NCBI GenBank assembly: GCA_945873625.1
Contig: CAMCDS010000018.1
Span: 1-44,259, forward strand
Length of the DNA stretch: 44,259 bases
DNA from: an uncultured Porphyromonadaceae bacterium
GTDB taxonomy: Bacteria; Bacteroidota; Bacteroidia; Bacteroidales; Muribaculaceae
Reading direction: 5' to 3'
How positions within the stretch are numbered: the first letter of the stretch is position 1; every line of letters starts with the position of its first letter. Positions 9,211 to 17,756 of this stretch are shown here, piece after piece. The position numbers and the translations under genes are program-made. The notes under the pieces are model-generated. The model was given only the letters and a program-made list of their open reading frames with translations, was not told the DNA's origin and did no database searches.

Positions 9211-9329
9211 TAATGCCGTTTTATGGTGATACCCACACGGTTGATGTTGTATTGTTAAATTTTGTTGATGTGTCCGGCAATATTTCTAACCTCCTAAGCG
9301 TTATTTTTTTCGCAAGGAGTAAACGACAC

Positions 9330-10385
9330 ATGTACAGACTGCCGACCGACATATCGATTATCACCACCTACAGATGTCCGATGCAATGCATGATGTGCAA
9401 CATCTGGAAGAATCCTACGGCGAAGGCGAAGGAGATCACTCCCGGAGAGCTTGAGATGCTCCCCGACTTCAAGTTCGTCAACATCACCGGAGGAGAACCG
9501 TTCGTGCGCGAGGACCTGGAGGAAATCATCGAGGTGATGTTTCGCAAGTCGCCCCGCATCGTCATCTCCACGTCGGGGTGGTTCGACGACCGTGTCATCG
9601 CCCTCGCGCGAAAATACCCCCGCATCGGCATCCGCATCTCCATCGAGGGGATGCGCGACAAGAACGACGAGCTGCGCGGACGCCCCGGCGGCTTCGACAA
9701 GGGGGTCGGCATACTGCGCGAGCTGAAGGCCATGGGACTCAAAGACATCGGTTTCGGCATCACGGTCAGCAACCACAACTCGGCCGACATGCTCCATCTC
9801 TACGACCTCTCGAAGGAGTTGGGCATGGAGTTCGCCACTGCCGCTTTCCACAACTCCTTCTATTTCCATAAATACGACAACGTCATCACCAACGCCGCGG
9901 AGGTTACCGACAACTTCTGCCGCCTAATCGACGCCCAGCTGAAGGAGCACAGCCCCAAGTCGTGGTTCCGCGCCTACTTCAACATGGGACTGGTGAACTA
10001 CGTCAACGGCGGCCGCCGCCTCCTCCCCTGCGAGGCGGGAAGCGTCAACTGCTTCCTCGACCCTTACGGCGAGATCTATCCCTGCAACGGCATGGAGCAG
10101 GACAAATGGATGCTCTCGATGGGCAACATCCGCTCCGGCAAGAGCTTCGAGGAGATATGGAACTCGCCCGAGGCCGACGAGGTGCGCCGCCACGTGGCCT
10201 CGTGCCCCAAGAACTGCTGGATGGTAGGCACCGTAAGCCCCGTGATGAAGAAGAATATACTCAAGCCCGCCTCGTGGGTGGTGGCCAACAAGGCCCGTTC
10301 GCTCGTCGGACTCAAGCCCGTGCTCAACGCCGCCACGCGCAAGGCTATCGAGAATAACATCAACCACAACAACGGCCCGAAGTGA
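9330..10385 (+). CDS. Radical SAM protein with SPASM/twitch-type C-terminus
   Basis: A 351-residue enzyme. The radical SAM cluster motif CPMQCMMC (C-x3-C-x2-C) lies near residue 19 and is followed by NITGGEP, the SAM-binding GGE motif. The C-terminal region has cysteines in PCEAGSVNC, YPCNG, and a final CPKNC pair, the arrangement of SPASM/twitch auxiliary Fe-S domains. I chose the ATG at 9330, preceded by AAGGAG at 9314-9319. A GTG at 9207 overlaps the previous stop and would add 41 residues. The 119-nt gap is AT-rich and unlike its GC-rich surroundings. The substrate is unknown; sugar or peptide modification within the exopolysaccharide locus is inference from position. Confidence 0.88.
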   Translation: MYRLPTDISIITTYRCPMQCMMCNIWKNPTAKAKEITPGELEMLPDFKFVNITGGEPFVREDLEEIIEVMFRKSPRIVISTSGWFDDRVIALARKYPRIGIRISIEGMRDKNDELRGRPGGFDKGVGILRELKAMGLKDIGFGITVSNHNSADMLHLYDLSKELGMEFATAAFHNSFYFHKYDNVITNAAEVTDNFCRLIDAQLKEHSPKSWFRAYFNMGLVNYVNGGRRLLPCEAGSVNCFLDPYGEIYPCNGMEQDKWMLSMGNIRSGKSFEEIWNSPEADEVRRHVASCPKNCWMVGTVSPVMKKNILKPASWVVANKARSLVGLKPVLNAATRKAIENNINHNNGPK

Positions 10386-11479
10386 AGATCGCTGTTACAG
10401 GCACACGCGGAATCCCCTCGGTGCAGGGGGGAGTGGAGACCCACTGCGAGGAGCTCTTTCCCCGCATTGCAGCCTCAGGCGCCGACGTTACCCTTTTCCG
10501 ACGCAAGTCATACACAGCTTCGACTCCCGGCCTCACCCTCTTCAAGGGAGTGAGGCTCGTTGACATTCCCACCCCACGCAAAAAGGCTTTCGAGGCCATA
10601 GTGCATACCTTCCGCGCCGTTGTCAGGGCCCGTAGGCTCGGAGCCGACCTGGTGCATATCCACGCCATCGGTCCCGCCCTGCTCGTCCCTTTCGCAAAGC
10701 TGCTCGGCATGAAGGTGGTGATGACCCACCACGGTTTCGACTACGAGCGTGAGAAATGGGGCGCGCCGGCCAGGCGGATGCTTCGCCTCGGCGAGCGTCT
10801 CGGCGCCCGGCATGCCGACGCCGTGATAGTGATTTCGGAGCATATACGCCGGCGGCTGGCCGGCGACTACGGCCGCACCGACACCGACCTTATCTACAAC
10901 GGAGTGCCCCGTCCCTCGCTCGCCGACAAGGCCGACTATATAGAGGAACTCGGACTTCAGCCCGGGCAATACGTCGTGGCTCTCGGACGGTTTGTCAAGG
11001 AGAAGAACTTTCATCTCCTCATGCAGGCCTTCGACCGCGTGCGCCCCGAAGGGGTGAGGCTCGTGGTGGCAGGCGACGCCGACATGCCCGACGCCTACTC
11101 CGAATCGCTCAAGCGCCTCGCCGACGCGACAGGCACCGTGCTCACCGGATTCATCAGGGGAGAGAAACTCAGGCAGCTGCTCACCCACGCCCGCCTCTTC
11201 GTGCTCCCCTCCACCCACGAGGGACTCCCCATCTCGCTCCTCGAAGCCATGAGCTACGGGCTCGACGTGCTCGTGAGCGACATCGACGCCAACACCATAA
11301 GCCAGCTCGACCCCGCCGACTTCTTCGCCGTGGGCGATATCGACTCCCTCTGCGAGGCTCTCCGCCGCAAGCTCGCGGCTCCGGCCCGCCGAAGGGAATA
11401 TCGCCTCGAAGACTACGACTGGGACGTCATCGCCTCGAAGACGATGGACGTCTACCGGAGGGTGCTCGGCCGAGAATGA
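10382..11479 (+). CDS. Glycosyltransferase family 4 protein, GTG start
   Basis: A 365-residue GT-B enzyme starting with GTG at 10382, which overlaps the previous stop by 4 nt. The N-terminus (KIAVTGTRGIPSVQGGVE) is the hallmark of the DUF1972-like GT4 subgroup that includes rhamnosyl-type transferases. The C-terminal half has ALGRFVKEKNF, VVAGDAD and the donor-binding segment PSTHEGLPISLLEAMSYG. It probably adds one residue of the exopolysaccharide repeat unit. Its stop overlaps the next start by 4 nt (ATGA). Confidence 0.92.
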   Translation: MKIAVTGTRGIPSVQGGVETHCEELFPRIAASGADVTLFRRKSYTASTPGLTLFKGVRLVDIPTPRKKAFEAIVHTFRAVVRARRLGADLVHIHAIGPALLVPFAKLLGMKVVMTHHGFDYEREKWGAPARRMLRLGERLGARHADAVIVISEHIRRRLAGDYGRTDTDLIYNGVPRPSLADKADYIEELGLQPGQYVVALGRFVKEKNFHLLMQAFDRVRPEGVRLVVAGDADMPDAYSESLKRLADATGTVLTGFIRGEKLRQLLTHARLFVLPSTHEGLPISLLEAMSYGLDVLVSDIDANTISQLDPADFFAVGDIDSLCEALRRKLAAPARRREYRLEDYDWDVIASKTMDVYRRVLGRE

Positions 11480-12474
11480 ATGTCATGCCGCGCTACGTAC
11501 TCTTCGACTGTCCCCCCGACGACGACTTCATCTCCGGACTGAAGCAGTCTACCGGCCACCGCTGGCACACCCGCTACGCCGACGGACGCGCGTCGGTAAG
11601 CAAGCCGCTCCGTCTTGTCCGCTACTTCCTCTTCCCCCTCCGCTTTCTCCTCACCACCCCCGGCGTGGAGGAGATAGTGGCATGGCAGCAGTTCTACGGC
11701 ATCCTCGCCGCCGCCTATCTGCGCCTCGCCCGCCGGAAAATCCCCGTCCACATACTCACATTCATCTATAAGCCCAAAGGCGGACTGGCCGGAAAACTAA
11801 TGTACCGCCTCGTCAACTATGCCCTTTCGGGCCGCAACGTCGGCAGGGTAGTGGTTTATTCCCCCGACGAGGTCGACACCTACTCGCGCCTCTTCCCCGA
11901 AGCCGCCTCCAAGTTCGCCTACCTCCCCCTCGGCATCCCCTCCCGTCCCGAAGACGAAGAAGAGGACGCCGGAGTTCCCGCGGCCGCCTCGCCCTACGTC
12001 TTCGCCGCCGGCCGCAGCAACCGCGACTACGCGCCGCTCAAGGAAGCCGCCGAGCGCGTAGGGGTCGACCTGCGCATAGCCTGCCCCGAAGAGAGCGCCG
12101 AAGGCTTCAGCCGCACCACCGTGCTCGCCGACTGCTTCGGGGCGCGCATGGAGCGCGAACTGCGCGGCGCCGCCATAGTGGCCGTGCCGCTTGCCTCCGC
12201 CGCCGTGTCGTCGGGGCAGCTCGCCCTTCTGCAGGGGATGCGCGCCGGCCGCCCCGTGGTGGCCACCGACCACCCCTCGCTCCGCCCCTACGTGAAGCCC
12301 GGCGAGACCGCCCTTCTCGTCTCCGGCGCCGACGGCTGGGAAGCCGCCCTGCGCCGCCTGCTTGCCGACCCCGCCGAAGCCCGCCGCCTCGGCGCCGCCG
12401 GCCGCCGCCACCTCCTCGACCGCTTCACCCTCCTCCAGCTCGGCCGCTCCGTCGGCACCCTCATCGCCCCCTGA
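11476..12474 (+). CDS. Glycosyltransferase, GT-B fold
   Basis: A 332-residue protein starting at ATG 11476 inside the upstream stop (ATGA overlap). The much longer open frame from 10756 runs antiphase through the previous gene and is not used. The N-terminal half is divergent. The C-terminal half shows a GT4-like donor site: VFAAGRSNRDY, VAVPLASAAVSSGQL, LLQGMRAGRPVVAT and PGETALLV. The C-terminal 70 residues are very Ala/Arg-rich. It is the last gene of the exopolysaccharide operon; no initiating glycosyl-1-phosphate transferase or Wzx flippase is present in the window. Confidence 0.85.
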   Translation: MNVMPRYVLFDCPPDDDFISGLKQSTGHRWHTRYADGRASVSKPLRLVRYFLFPLRFLLTTPGVEEIVAWQQFYGILAAAYLRLARRKIPVHILTFIYKPKGGLAGKLMYRLVNYALSGRNVGRVVVYSPDEVDTYSRLFPEAASKFAYLPLGIPSRPEDEEEDAGVPAAASPYVFAAGRSNRDYAPLKEAAERVGVDLRIACPEESAEGFSRTTVLADCFGARMERELRGAAIVAVPLASAAVSSGQLALLQGMRAGRPVVATDHPSLRPYVKPGETALLVSGADGWEAALRRLLADPAEARRLGAAGRRHLLDRFTLLQLGRSVGTLIAP

Positions 12475-12539
12475 CCCCCCAGCCCGCTATACTCCATTTT
12501 TCGGTATAAGTGCCTAAAATAGATTAAATTTAATAAATT

Positions 12540-12558
12540 TTAACGGTCAGTTAACAAC
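12540..12558. repeat. TTAAC-GTTAAC box, copy 1
   Basis: A 19-bp sequence that recurs at 29117-29135 with one mismatch. It contains the inverted repeat TTAAC-n5-GTTAA and a TTAAC direct repeat with an 11-bp period, the layout of a protein-binding site. It lies 34 bp from the stop codon of the transposase remnant. It might alternatively be part of the IS end. Confidence 0.5.
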
Positions 12559-12561
12559 CTT

Positions 12562-12593
12562 GTAACTATTCAGCGGACACTTTGAATAGTTAC
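12562..12593 (-). terminator. Perfect 10-bp stem-loop at the transposase stop codon
   Basis: GTAACTATTC (12562-12571) pairs perfectly with GAATAGTTAC (12584-12593) around a 12-nt loop. The hairpin begins at the last base of the TAG stop of the remnant transposase. No T-run follows, so it may be a terminator or part of the IS end. Confidence 0.4.
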
Positions 12594-13240
12594 TACATGG
12601 CATTTAGGGTCTTTGTTTTAACTATTTGTGTATCAACACAGATGTTGTTTATCTCCTGAAGCCGGTCGGTGAGCTCGTTGCGCTCGAACAGGGGTATATA
12701 ACCGGCACCTTGTAGGTATCCGAGCTTGAAGTCTTGTATTGTACTGACGAGACGGTCTATGGACAGGTCGGGCATATCGAGCTGATTCTGGAGAATCTTG
12801 AGGATTACCATTGACAGGAAGCAAATAAGGAAGTGCGAGCGGATGCGGTCGGCACGCTGCAGGTAGACGGGTCGGGCGTCGAGGAAGGATTTGGTGGTGC
12901 GGAACAGGTGTTCTATCTCGTGGTGGAACGAGCGGGCGCGGAGCACGTCGACGGCATCGTCATCGAGGGATGTGCCGTAGGCATAGTAGCCGTCGAAGCG
13001 TGCTTCGTTTTCGATTGCCTTTGTGTCGAGCGACATGGAGATGTGTTCGGCTGGCTCTCCGTCTTTGGTGACGTATACGGTTGATACATACTGGCGTGGG
13101 TCTTGCTGCGACTGGCGCGATTTGACTTGTCGGTTCTTGACGATCTTTTCGGCGACCTTTACGCGCTCCTGACGTTTGTGGCGCAGATACAGGGCGAAGT
13201 CGTGGCAGTAGGTGACGATGATCCGTTCGGGGCGGGCGCG
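12593..13240 (-). pseudogene. IS1634-like transposase, 3' remnant
   Basis: The C-terminal ~215 residues of a DDE transposase. The segments resembling IS1634-family enzymes are RIIVTY...YLRHKRQERV, FDGYYAYGTSL, the catalytic-Glu region HHEIEHLFRTTK, and ARPVYLQRADRIRSHFLICFLS. A full enzyme is roughly 500 or more residues, so the N-terminal half with the first two catalytic Asp residues is missing. The frame stays open upstream to 13336, but those residues look unrelated and overlap the frd promoter. The remnant is lower in GC than its neighbours. It cannot encode an active transposase. No intact inverted-repeat ends were found. Confidence 0.85.
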
Positions 13241-13280
13241 GCCGGTGAAAGCGCGAGGCGGCAAAAAGGTGGGGTAAATA

Positions 13281-13312
13281 TTTGGCGGTATGCCCAAAAT
13301 ATGATAATTTTG
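13281..13312 (+). promoter_or_regulatory. Strong Bacteroidetes promoter of frdCAB
   Basis: TTTG at 13281-13284 and TAATTTTG at 13305-13312 are exact matches to the -33 and -7 elements with a 20-nt spacer. The predicted transcript would have a leader of about 110 nt before frdC. The promoter directly abuts the truncated end of the transposase remnant. Confidence 0.8.
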
Positions 13313-13425
13313 CACAATATTACCGTCCGAGTGCATTGCGGCTACGCGGCATCCGGATGGCCATGAAACTCATGAAATAATTTAAACAACACAATACTAA
13401 CAACTTAAACAAATTTCAAACTGCT

Positions 13426-14448
13426 ATGTGGTTATCAAACTCATCCGTAGGACGTAAGTTCGTGATGGCGCTCACCGGCGCTTTCCTCGTCATCTTCGTC
13501 ACATTCCACTGTTTGATGAACTCAATAGCCATCGTCTGGCCCGCCGCCTATAACTCCGTCTGCGAGTTCCTCGGCGCTAACTGGTATGCCCTCCTGGCAT
13601 CGGCCGTCCTGGCAGTGTTCATCCTCATCCACATCATCTACGCTGTCATGCTGACCTTGCAGAACCGCAAGGCCCGCGGCAATGACCGCTATGCCATCAC
13701 GCGCAAGCCCAAGACTGTAGAATGGTCTTCGCAGAACATGCTCGTGCTCGGCATCGTGATTCTCGCCTTCCTCGTTGTCCACATGATTCAGTTCTGGGCA
13801 AAGATGCAGCTGGCCGAAATCGCCGGCACCGAAGGCATCATTCCTCCCGCGGCCGGCACGCTCTTCCTTCAGGAAGCGTTCAGCCTCGTGTGGACTCCCA
13901 TCGTCTACATCATCGGCTTCATCGCCCTCTGGTTCCACATGAACCACGGTTTCTGGTCGATGTTCCAGTCGATCGGCTGGGACAACAACGTGTGGATCGC
14001 ACGCTTCAAGACCATCGCATGCTGGTGGTCGACCATCGTGGTGCTCCTCTTCATCGCCCAGGCTATCGTATTCTCGGTGCGTGCCCATGAGGAATACTAC
14101 AAGACCGACCCCGCTCTCCGCGAACAGTACAAGGAGATGCTCGTGCCCATGATCGAGAAGGACTTCGGTCCCGACGCGGCTCAGATCGCCCAGTCGTTCG
14201 AGATGATGCCCTACGAGCAGCTCTCGCCCCTGGTGAAGAACCAGGCCGACCAGCTCGAGCAGCAGCTCAACAACCCCGAGGCCATGGCCTACTTCAACTC
14301 CACGCCGCAGGGCAAGGAGCAGCTTGAGAACATGCGCAGGCTCGGCGAAGGCTTCGGCAAGATGTCGAACTTCTTCAAATATCTGGAGGCCAACGACCCC
14401 CAGCCCGAAGTGCCCGGAATGCCCGGAATGCAACCCGCCAATAGATAA
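13426..14448 (+). CDS. frdC: Fumarate reductase/succinate dehydrogenase cytochrome b subunit, with long C-terminal extension
   Basis: A 340-residue membrane subunit that anchors the enzyme and passes electrons between quinone and the iron-sulfur subunit through haem b. Five membrane segments are visible (about residues 10-37, 52-76, 103-124, 150-172 and 196-220), with candidate haem-ligand His in FHCLMN, LIHIIY, VVHMIQFW and WFHMNHGFW. The usual Bacteroidetes subunit is about 230 residues and ends shortly after the fifth helix. Here a further ~120 residues, hydrophilic and probably helical, follow (EEYYKTDPALREQY to a Pro/Gly/Met-rich end). The next gene starts 20 nt later. The reading frame through the extension looks genuine and has the same codon bias. 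Confidence 0.93.
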   Translation: MWLSNSSVGRKFVMALTGAFLVIFVTFHCLMNSIAIVWPAAYNSVCEFLGANWYALLASAVLAVFILIHIIYAVMLTLQNRKARGNDRYAITRKPKTVEWSSQNMLVLGIVILAFLVVHMIQFWAKMQLAEIAGTEGIIPPAAGTLFLQEAFSLVWTPIVYIIGFIALWFHMNHGFWSMFQSIGWDNNVWIARFKTIACWWSTIVVLLFIAQAIVFSVRAHEEYYKTDPALREQYKEMLVPMIEKDFGPDAAQIAQSFEMMPYEQLSPLVKNQADQLEQQLNNPEAMAYFNSTPQGKEQLENMRRLGEGFGKMSNFFKYLEANDPQPEVPGMPGMQPANR

Positions 14449-14468
14449 CCCTTTAAGCGATTGGAAAA

Positions 14469-16487
14469 ATGAAAGAAGATATCAAAGTAATGAATCCGGC
14501 CGATTCCAAAATCCCGGAGGGTCCTGTCGCTGAAAAATGGACCAACTACAAGGCTCATCAGAAGCTCGTCAACCCGGCCAACAAGCGCCGTCTCGACATC
14601 ATCGTGGTGGGTACCGGCCTCGCCGGAGCATCCGCTGCCTCGACGCTTGCTGAAATGGGCTTCAACGTGCTCAATTTCTGCATCTCCGACTCCCCCCGCC
14701 GCGCTCACTCCATCGCAGCGCAGGGCGGTATCAATGCAGCCAAGAATTATCAGAACGACGGCGACTCAGTATATCGCCTCTTCTACGACACCGTGAAGGG
14801 CGGCGACTACCGTGCCCGCGAGGCCAACGTGTATCGTCTTGCCGAGGTGTCGAACAATATCATCGACCAGTGTGTGGCCCAGGGCGTTCCTTTCGCCCGT
14901 GAATACGGCGGCCTCCTGGCCAACCGTTCGTTCGGCGGCGCCCAGGTGTCGCGTACGTTCTACGCCAAAGGCCAGACCGGCCAGCAGCTCCTGCTCGGAG
15001 CCTACAGCTCGCTCAACCGCCAGATTCAGCTCGGCAAGGTGAAGAGCTACAACCGCTACGAGATGCACGACGTGGTGCTCGTCAAGGACGAGAACGGCGT
15101 TGAGCGCGCACGCGGCATCATCGCCAAGAACCTCGTTACCGGTAAGTTCGAGCGCTTCGCCGCCCACGCCGTGGTAATCGCCACCGGCGGCTACGGCAAC
15201 GCTTACTTCCTTTCGACCAACGCCATGGCCTGCAACGTCAGCGCCGCCATGGCCTGCTACCGCAAGGGCGCTTACTTCGCCAACCCCGCGTTCGTGCAGA
15301 TCCACCCGACCTGTATCCCCGTGCACGGCGACAAGCAGTCGAAGCTCACCCTCATGTCGGAGTCGCTCCGTAACGACGGCCGCATCTGGGTGCCCAAGAA
15401 ACTTGAGGACGCAGTGAAGCTGCAGAAGGGCCAGATCAAGGGCTCCGACATCCCCGAGGCCGACCGCGACTACTATCTGGAGCGCCGTTACCCCGCTTTC
15501 GGTAACCTCGTGCCCCGCGACGTGGCTTCGCGTGCCGCCAAGGAGCGTTGCGACAAGGGCTTCGGTGTCAACAACACCGGCCTCGCCGTGTTCCTCGACT
15601 TCTCGGAGGCCATCAACCGTCTCGGTCTCGACGTGGTTCGCCAGCGCTACGGCAACCTCTTCGACATGTATGAGGAGATTACCGACGTCAACCCCGGCGA
15701 GCTCGCACGCACCGGCTCCGACGGCATCAACTACTACAACCCGATGATGATCTTCCCCGCCATCCACTACACCATGGGCGGCATCTGGGTAGACTATGAG
15801 CTCCAGACTTCCGTTAAGGGTCTCTTCGCCATCGGCGAGTGCAACTTCTCGGACCACGGCGCAAACCGCCTCGGTGCTTCGGCCCTCATGCAGGGTCTCG
15901 CCGACGGCTACTTCGTGCTCCCCTACACCATCCAGAACTACCTCAGCGACCAGATCACCGTGCCCCACTTCTCGACCGACCTGCCTGAGTTTGACGCTGC
16001 CGAGGCCAAGTGCCAGCAGGCCATGGACCGCCTCATGGGCATCAAGGGCAAGCGCTCCGTCGACTCGATTCATAAGGAGCTCGGCCACATCATGTGGGAG
16101 TATGTCGGCATGGCCCGCAACAAGGAGGGTCTCGAAAAGGCTCTCGTCGAGCTCAAGCGTCTCCGCGAAGAGTTTGACAAGAACCTCTTCATCCCCGGCA
16201 CCCAGGAGGGCATGAACGTGGAGCTCGACAAGGCTTTCCGCCTCAACGACTTCATCACCATGGGCGAGCTCGTGGCCTACGACGCTCTCAGCCGCAACGA
16301 GAGCTGCGGCGGCCACTTCCGCGAGGAATACCAGACGGAAGAGGGCGAGGCCAAGCGCGATGACGAAAACTGCTTCTACGTAAGCTGCTGGGACTACGCC
16401 GGAACCGACGACGCCGCCCCGACGCTCATCAAGGAGCCGCTCCACTACGAGGCCATCAAGGTTCAGACACGTAACTACAAGTCATAA
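14469..16487 (+). CDS. frdA: Fumarate reductase/succinate dehydrogenase flavoprotein subunit
   Basis: A 672-residue catalytic subunit that interconverts fumarate and succinate, a main anaerobic electron sink in Bacteroidales. The FAD-binding [10 protein letters not shown] lies at about residues 48-57, and the covalent-FAD site AHSIAAQGG (His80) follows. Downstream motifs are NRSFGG, ATGGYG, HPTCIP and the [18 protein letters not shown] segment near the active site. Length and gene order (C-A-B) match the Bacteroides enzyme. It has an ATG start at 14469; the alternative ATG at 14490 would only remove seven residues. Confidence 0.97.
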   Translation: MKEDIKVMNPADSKIPEGPVAEKWTNYKAHQKLVNPANKRRLDIIVVGTGLAGASAASTLAEMGFNVLNFCISDSPRRAHSIAAQGGINAAKNYQNDGDSVYRLFYDTVKGGDYRAREANVYRLAEVSNNIIDQCVAQGVPFAREYGGLLANRSFGGAQVSRTFYAKGQTGQQLLLGAYSSLNRQIQLGKVKSYNRYEMHDVVLVKDENGVERARGIIAKNLVTGKFERFAAHAVVIATGGYGNAYFLSTNAMACNVSAAMACYRKGAYFANPAFVQIHPTCIPVHGDKQSKLTLMSESLRNDGRIWVPKKLEDAVKLQKGQIKGSDIPEADRDYYLERRYPAFGNLVPRDVASRAAKERCDKGFGVNNTGLAVFLDFSEAINRLGLDVVRQRYGNLFDMYEEITDVNPGELARTGSDGINYYNPMMIFPAIHYTMGGIWVDYELQTSVKGLFAIGECNFSDHGANRLGASALMQGLADGYFVLPYTIQNYLSDQITVPHFSTDLPEFDAAEAKCQQAMDRLMGIKGKRSVDSIHKELGHIMWEYVGMARNKEGLEKALVELKRLREEFDKNLFIPGTQEGMNVELDKAFRLNDFITMGELVAYDALSRNESCGGHFREEYQTEEGEAKRDDENCFYVSCWDYAGTDDAAPTLIKEPLHYEAIKVQTRNYKS

Positions 16488-16557
16488 AATTCGCCCGGGC
16501 GCCCGGCGTCCCCCCGCGGGGCGCGCCGGATGCCGGCTACAACATTAAGAACTCACA

Positions 16558-17316
16558 ATGGAAGAAAACATAATGAAAGTCAATCTGAAGGTATGGCGTC
16601 AGGCCAACCCTCAGGCTAAGGGCGGATTCGTGACTTACACCGATGTCGAGACCACGCCCGACACATCTTTCCTCGAGACCCTCGACATCCTCAACGAGTC
16701 GCTCATCGAGCGCGGTGAGGAGCCCGTGGTATTCGACCACGACTGCCGCGAGGGCATCTGCGGCATGTGCTCGCTCTACATCAACGGACACCCCCACGGT
16801 CCCGCCACGGGAGCTACCACCTGCCAGCTCTACATGCGTCGCTTCGCCAACGGCGAGACGATCACCGTCGAGCCCTGGCGCTCGGCTGCCTTCCCCGTAA
16901 TCAAGGACCTCATGGTAGACCGCAACGCCTTCGACAAGATTCAGCAGGCCGGCGGCTACGTCAGCTTCAACTGCGGCGGCGCCCAGGACGCCAACGCGCT
17001 CCCCATCTCGAAGGTGAACGCCGACGAGGCCATGGACTCCGCAAGCTGCATCGGCTGCGGCGCCTGTGTGGCTGCCTGCAAGAACGGTTCGGCTATGCTC
17101 TTCGTGTCGGCCAAGGTAAGCCAGCTTGCCCTCCTTCCGCAGGGCGAGGTTGAGAAATACCGCCGCGTGCGCGCCATGGTGGCCAAGATGGACGAGCTGG
17201 GCTTCGGCAACTGCACCAACACCGGTGCCTGCGCCGCCGAGTGCCCGAAAAACATCAAGCTCGACAACATCGGCCGCATGAACCGCCACTTCATCGCCGC
17301 CAAGTGCAAGATGTAA
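16558..17316 (+). CDS. frdB: Fumarate reductase/succinate dehydrogenase iron-sulfur subunit
   Basis: A 252-residue electron-transfer subunit. The [2Fe-2S] motif CREGICGMC (about residues 63-71) with a later Cys in TTCQLY is followed by the two C-terminal cluster motifs [11 protein letters not shown] and [13 protein letters not shown]. Start at ATG 16558; a second ATG at 16573 (MKVNLKVW) is also possible. The 70-nt gap after frdA is very GC-rich and contains the 10-bp palindrome CCCCGCGGGG at 16512-16521, which could form RNA structure. A strong terminator follows at 17341. Confidence 0.97.
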   Translation: MEENIMKVNLKVWRQANPQAKGGFVTYTDVETTPDTSFLETLDILNESLIERGEEPVVFDHDCREGICGMCSLYINGHPHGPATGATTCQLYMRRFANGETITVEPWRSAAFPVIKDLMVDRNAFDKIQQAGGYVSFNCGGAQDANALPISKVNADEAMDSASCIGCGACVAACKNGSAMLFVSAKVSQLALLPQGEVEKYRRVRAMVAKMDELGFGNCTNTGACAAECPKNIKLDNIGRMNRHFIAAKCKM

Positions 17317-17340
17317 GGAAAGCAAACCCTCATAATCCGA

Positions 17341-17377
17341 TTCCGCCCCGCAGCCCGGCTGCGGGGCGGAATTTTTT
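17341..17377 (+). terminator. Strong intrinsic terminator of frdCAB
   Basis: A 15-bp perfect stem (17341-17355 against 17357-17371), very GC-rich, followed by a run of six T (ATTTTTT). It is 24 nt past the frdB stop. Confidence 0.9.
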
Positions 17378-17378
17378 A

Positions 17379-17480
17379 GCGGGGGATGGGAGCTAAAGGA
17401 GGGGATGGGAATAATAGGAGGAGAGGAGCGAAAGGAGGAGAGGGGGAAATAGGAGGGAGCGGCAGGGCAGGGGCGGGGTG
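17379..17480 (+). repeat. Purine-rich G-tract island
   Basis: About 100 nt almost free of pyrimidines on the plus strand, built from variants of GGAGG, GATGGGA and AATAGGAGG. It lies in the 440-nt gap between frdB and the next gene. The rest of the gap is AT-rich and holds a weak promoter candidate. It has G-quadruplex or triplex potential; no gene is seen. Confidence 0.6.
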
Positions 17481-17578
17481 TCATTTTGTTAGATGATGAT
17501 ACTTTTATATCTGAAAGTTGGCGGGCGGGATGGCATTATGCTAAATTGAATTTTTGGAGTTAATTTGTGTCAATTTTA

Positions 17579-17611
17579 TTTGGTCGGTTTGAAATTATTT
17601 TGATGCCTTTG
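17579..17611 (+). promoter_or_regulatory. Weak promoter candidate for the secreted protein at 17757
   Basis: TTTG at 17579-17582 and TGCCTTTG at 17604-17611 (one mismatch to TAnnTTTG) with a 21-nt spacer. Other near-matches (TTATTTTG at 17595) exist nearby, so the exact site is uncertain. Confidence 0.3.
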
Positions 17612-17756
17612 CAGTCCGATACCACTGAAAGCAACTAAGATTCATTGCCGGCAATCAGATGTTCCTTATCTTGTGTTCAGATTCGGATGGCAACTTTTTT
17701 TAATCTTTACCAGTGTGGGTTACCTCACCACTGCTAACATCACTAACAAAGCAATT

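Noticed and set aside
10756..11475. Long N-terminal extension of the glycosyltransferase at 11476
   Set aside because: This stretch is the +1 or +2 frame of the upstream glycosyltransferase; the Arg/Pro/Ala composition is typical of an off-frame. The ATGA overlap at 11476 is a better start.
13241..13336. N-terminal part of the transposase frame
   Set aside because: It overlaps the frd promoter and bears no transposase similarity; it is just an open frame running out of the truncated gene.
14766..16445. 559-residue open frame antisense to frdA
   Set aside because: The frame is an effect of high GC3 codon use in the real gene; the product has Val/Glu/His-rich composition without motifs. Similar long antisense frames at 19940-21340, 38062-39327, 1692-2786 and 2773-3774 were rejected for the same reason.
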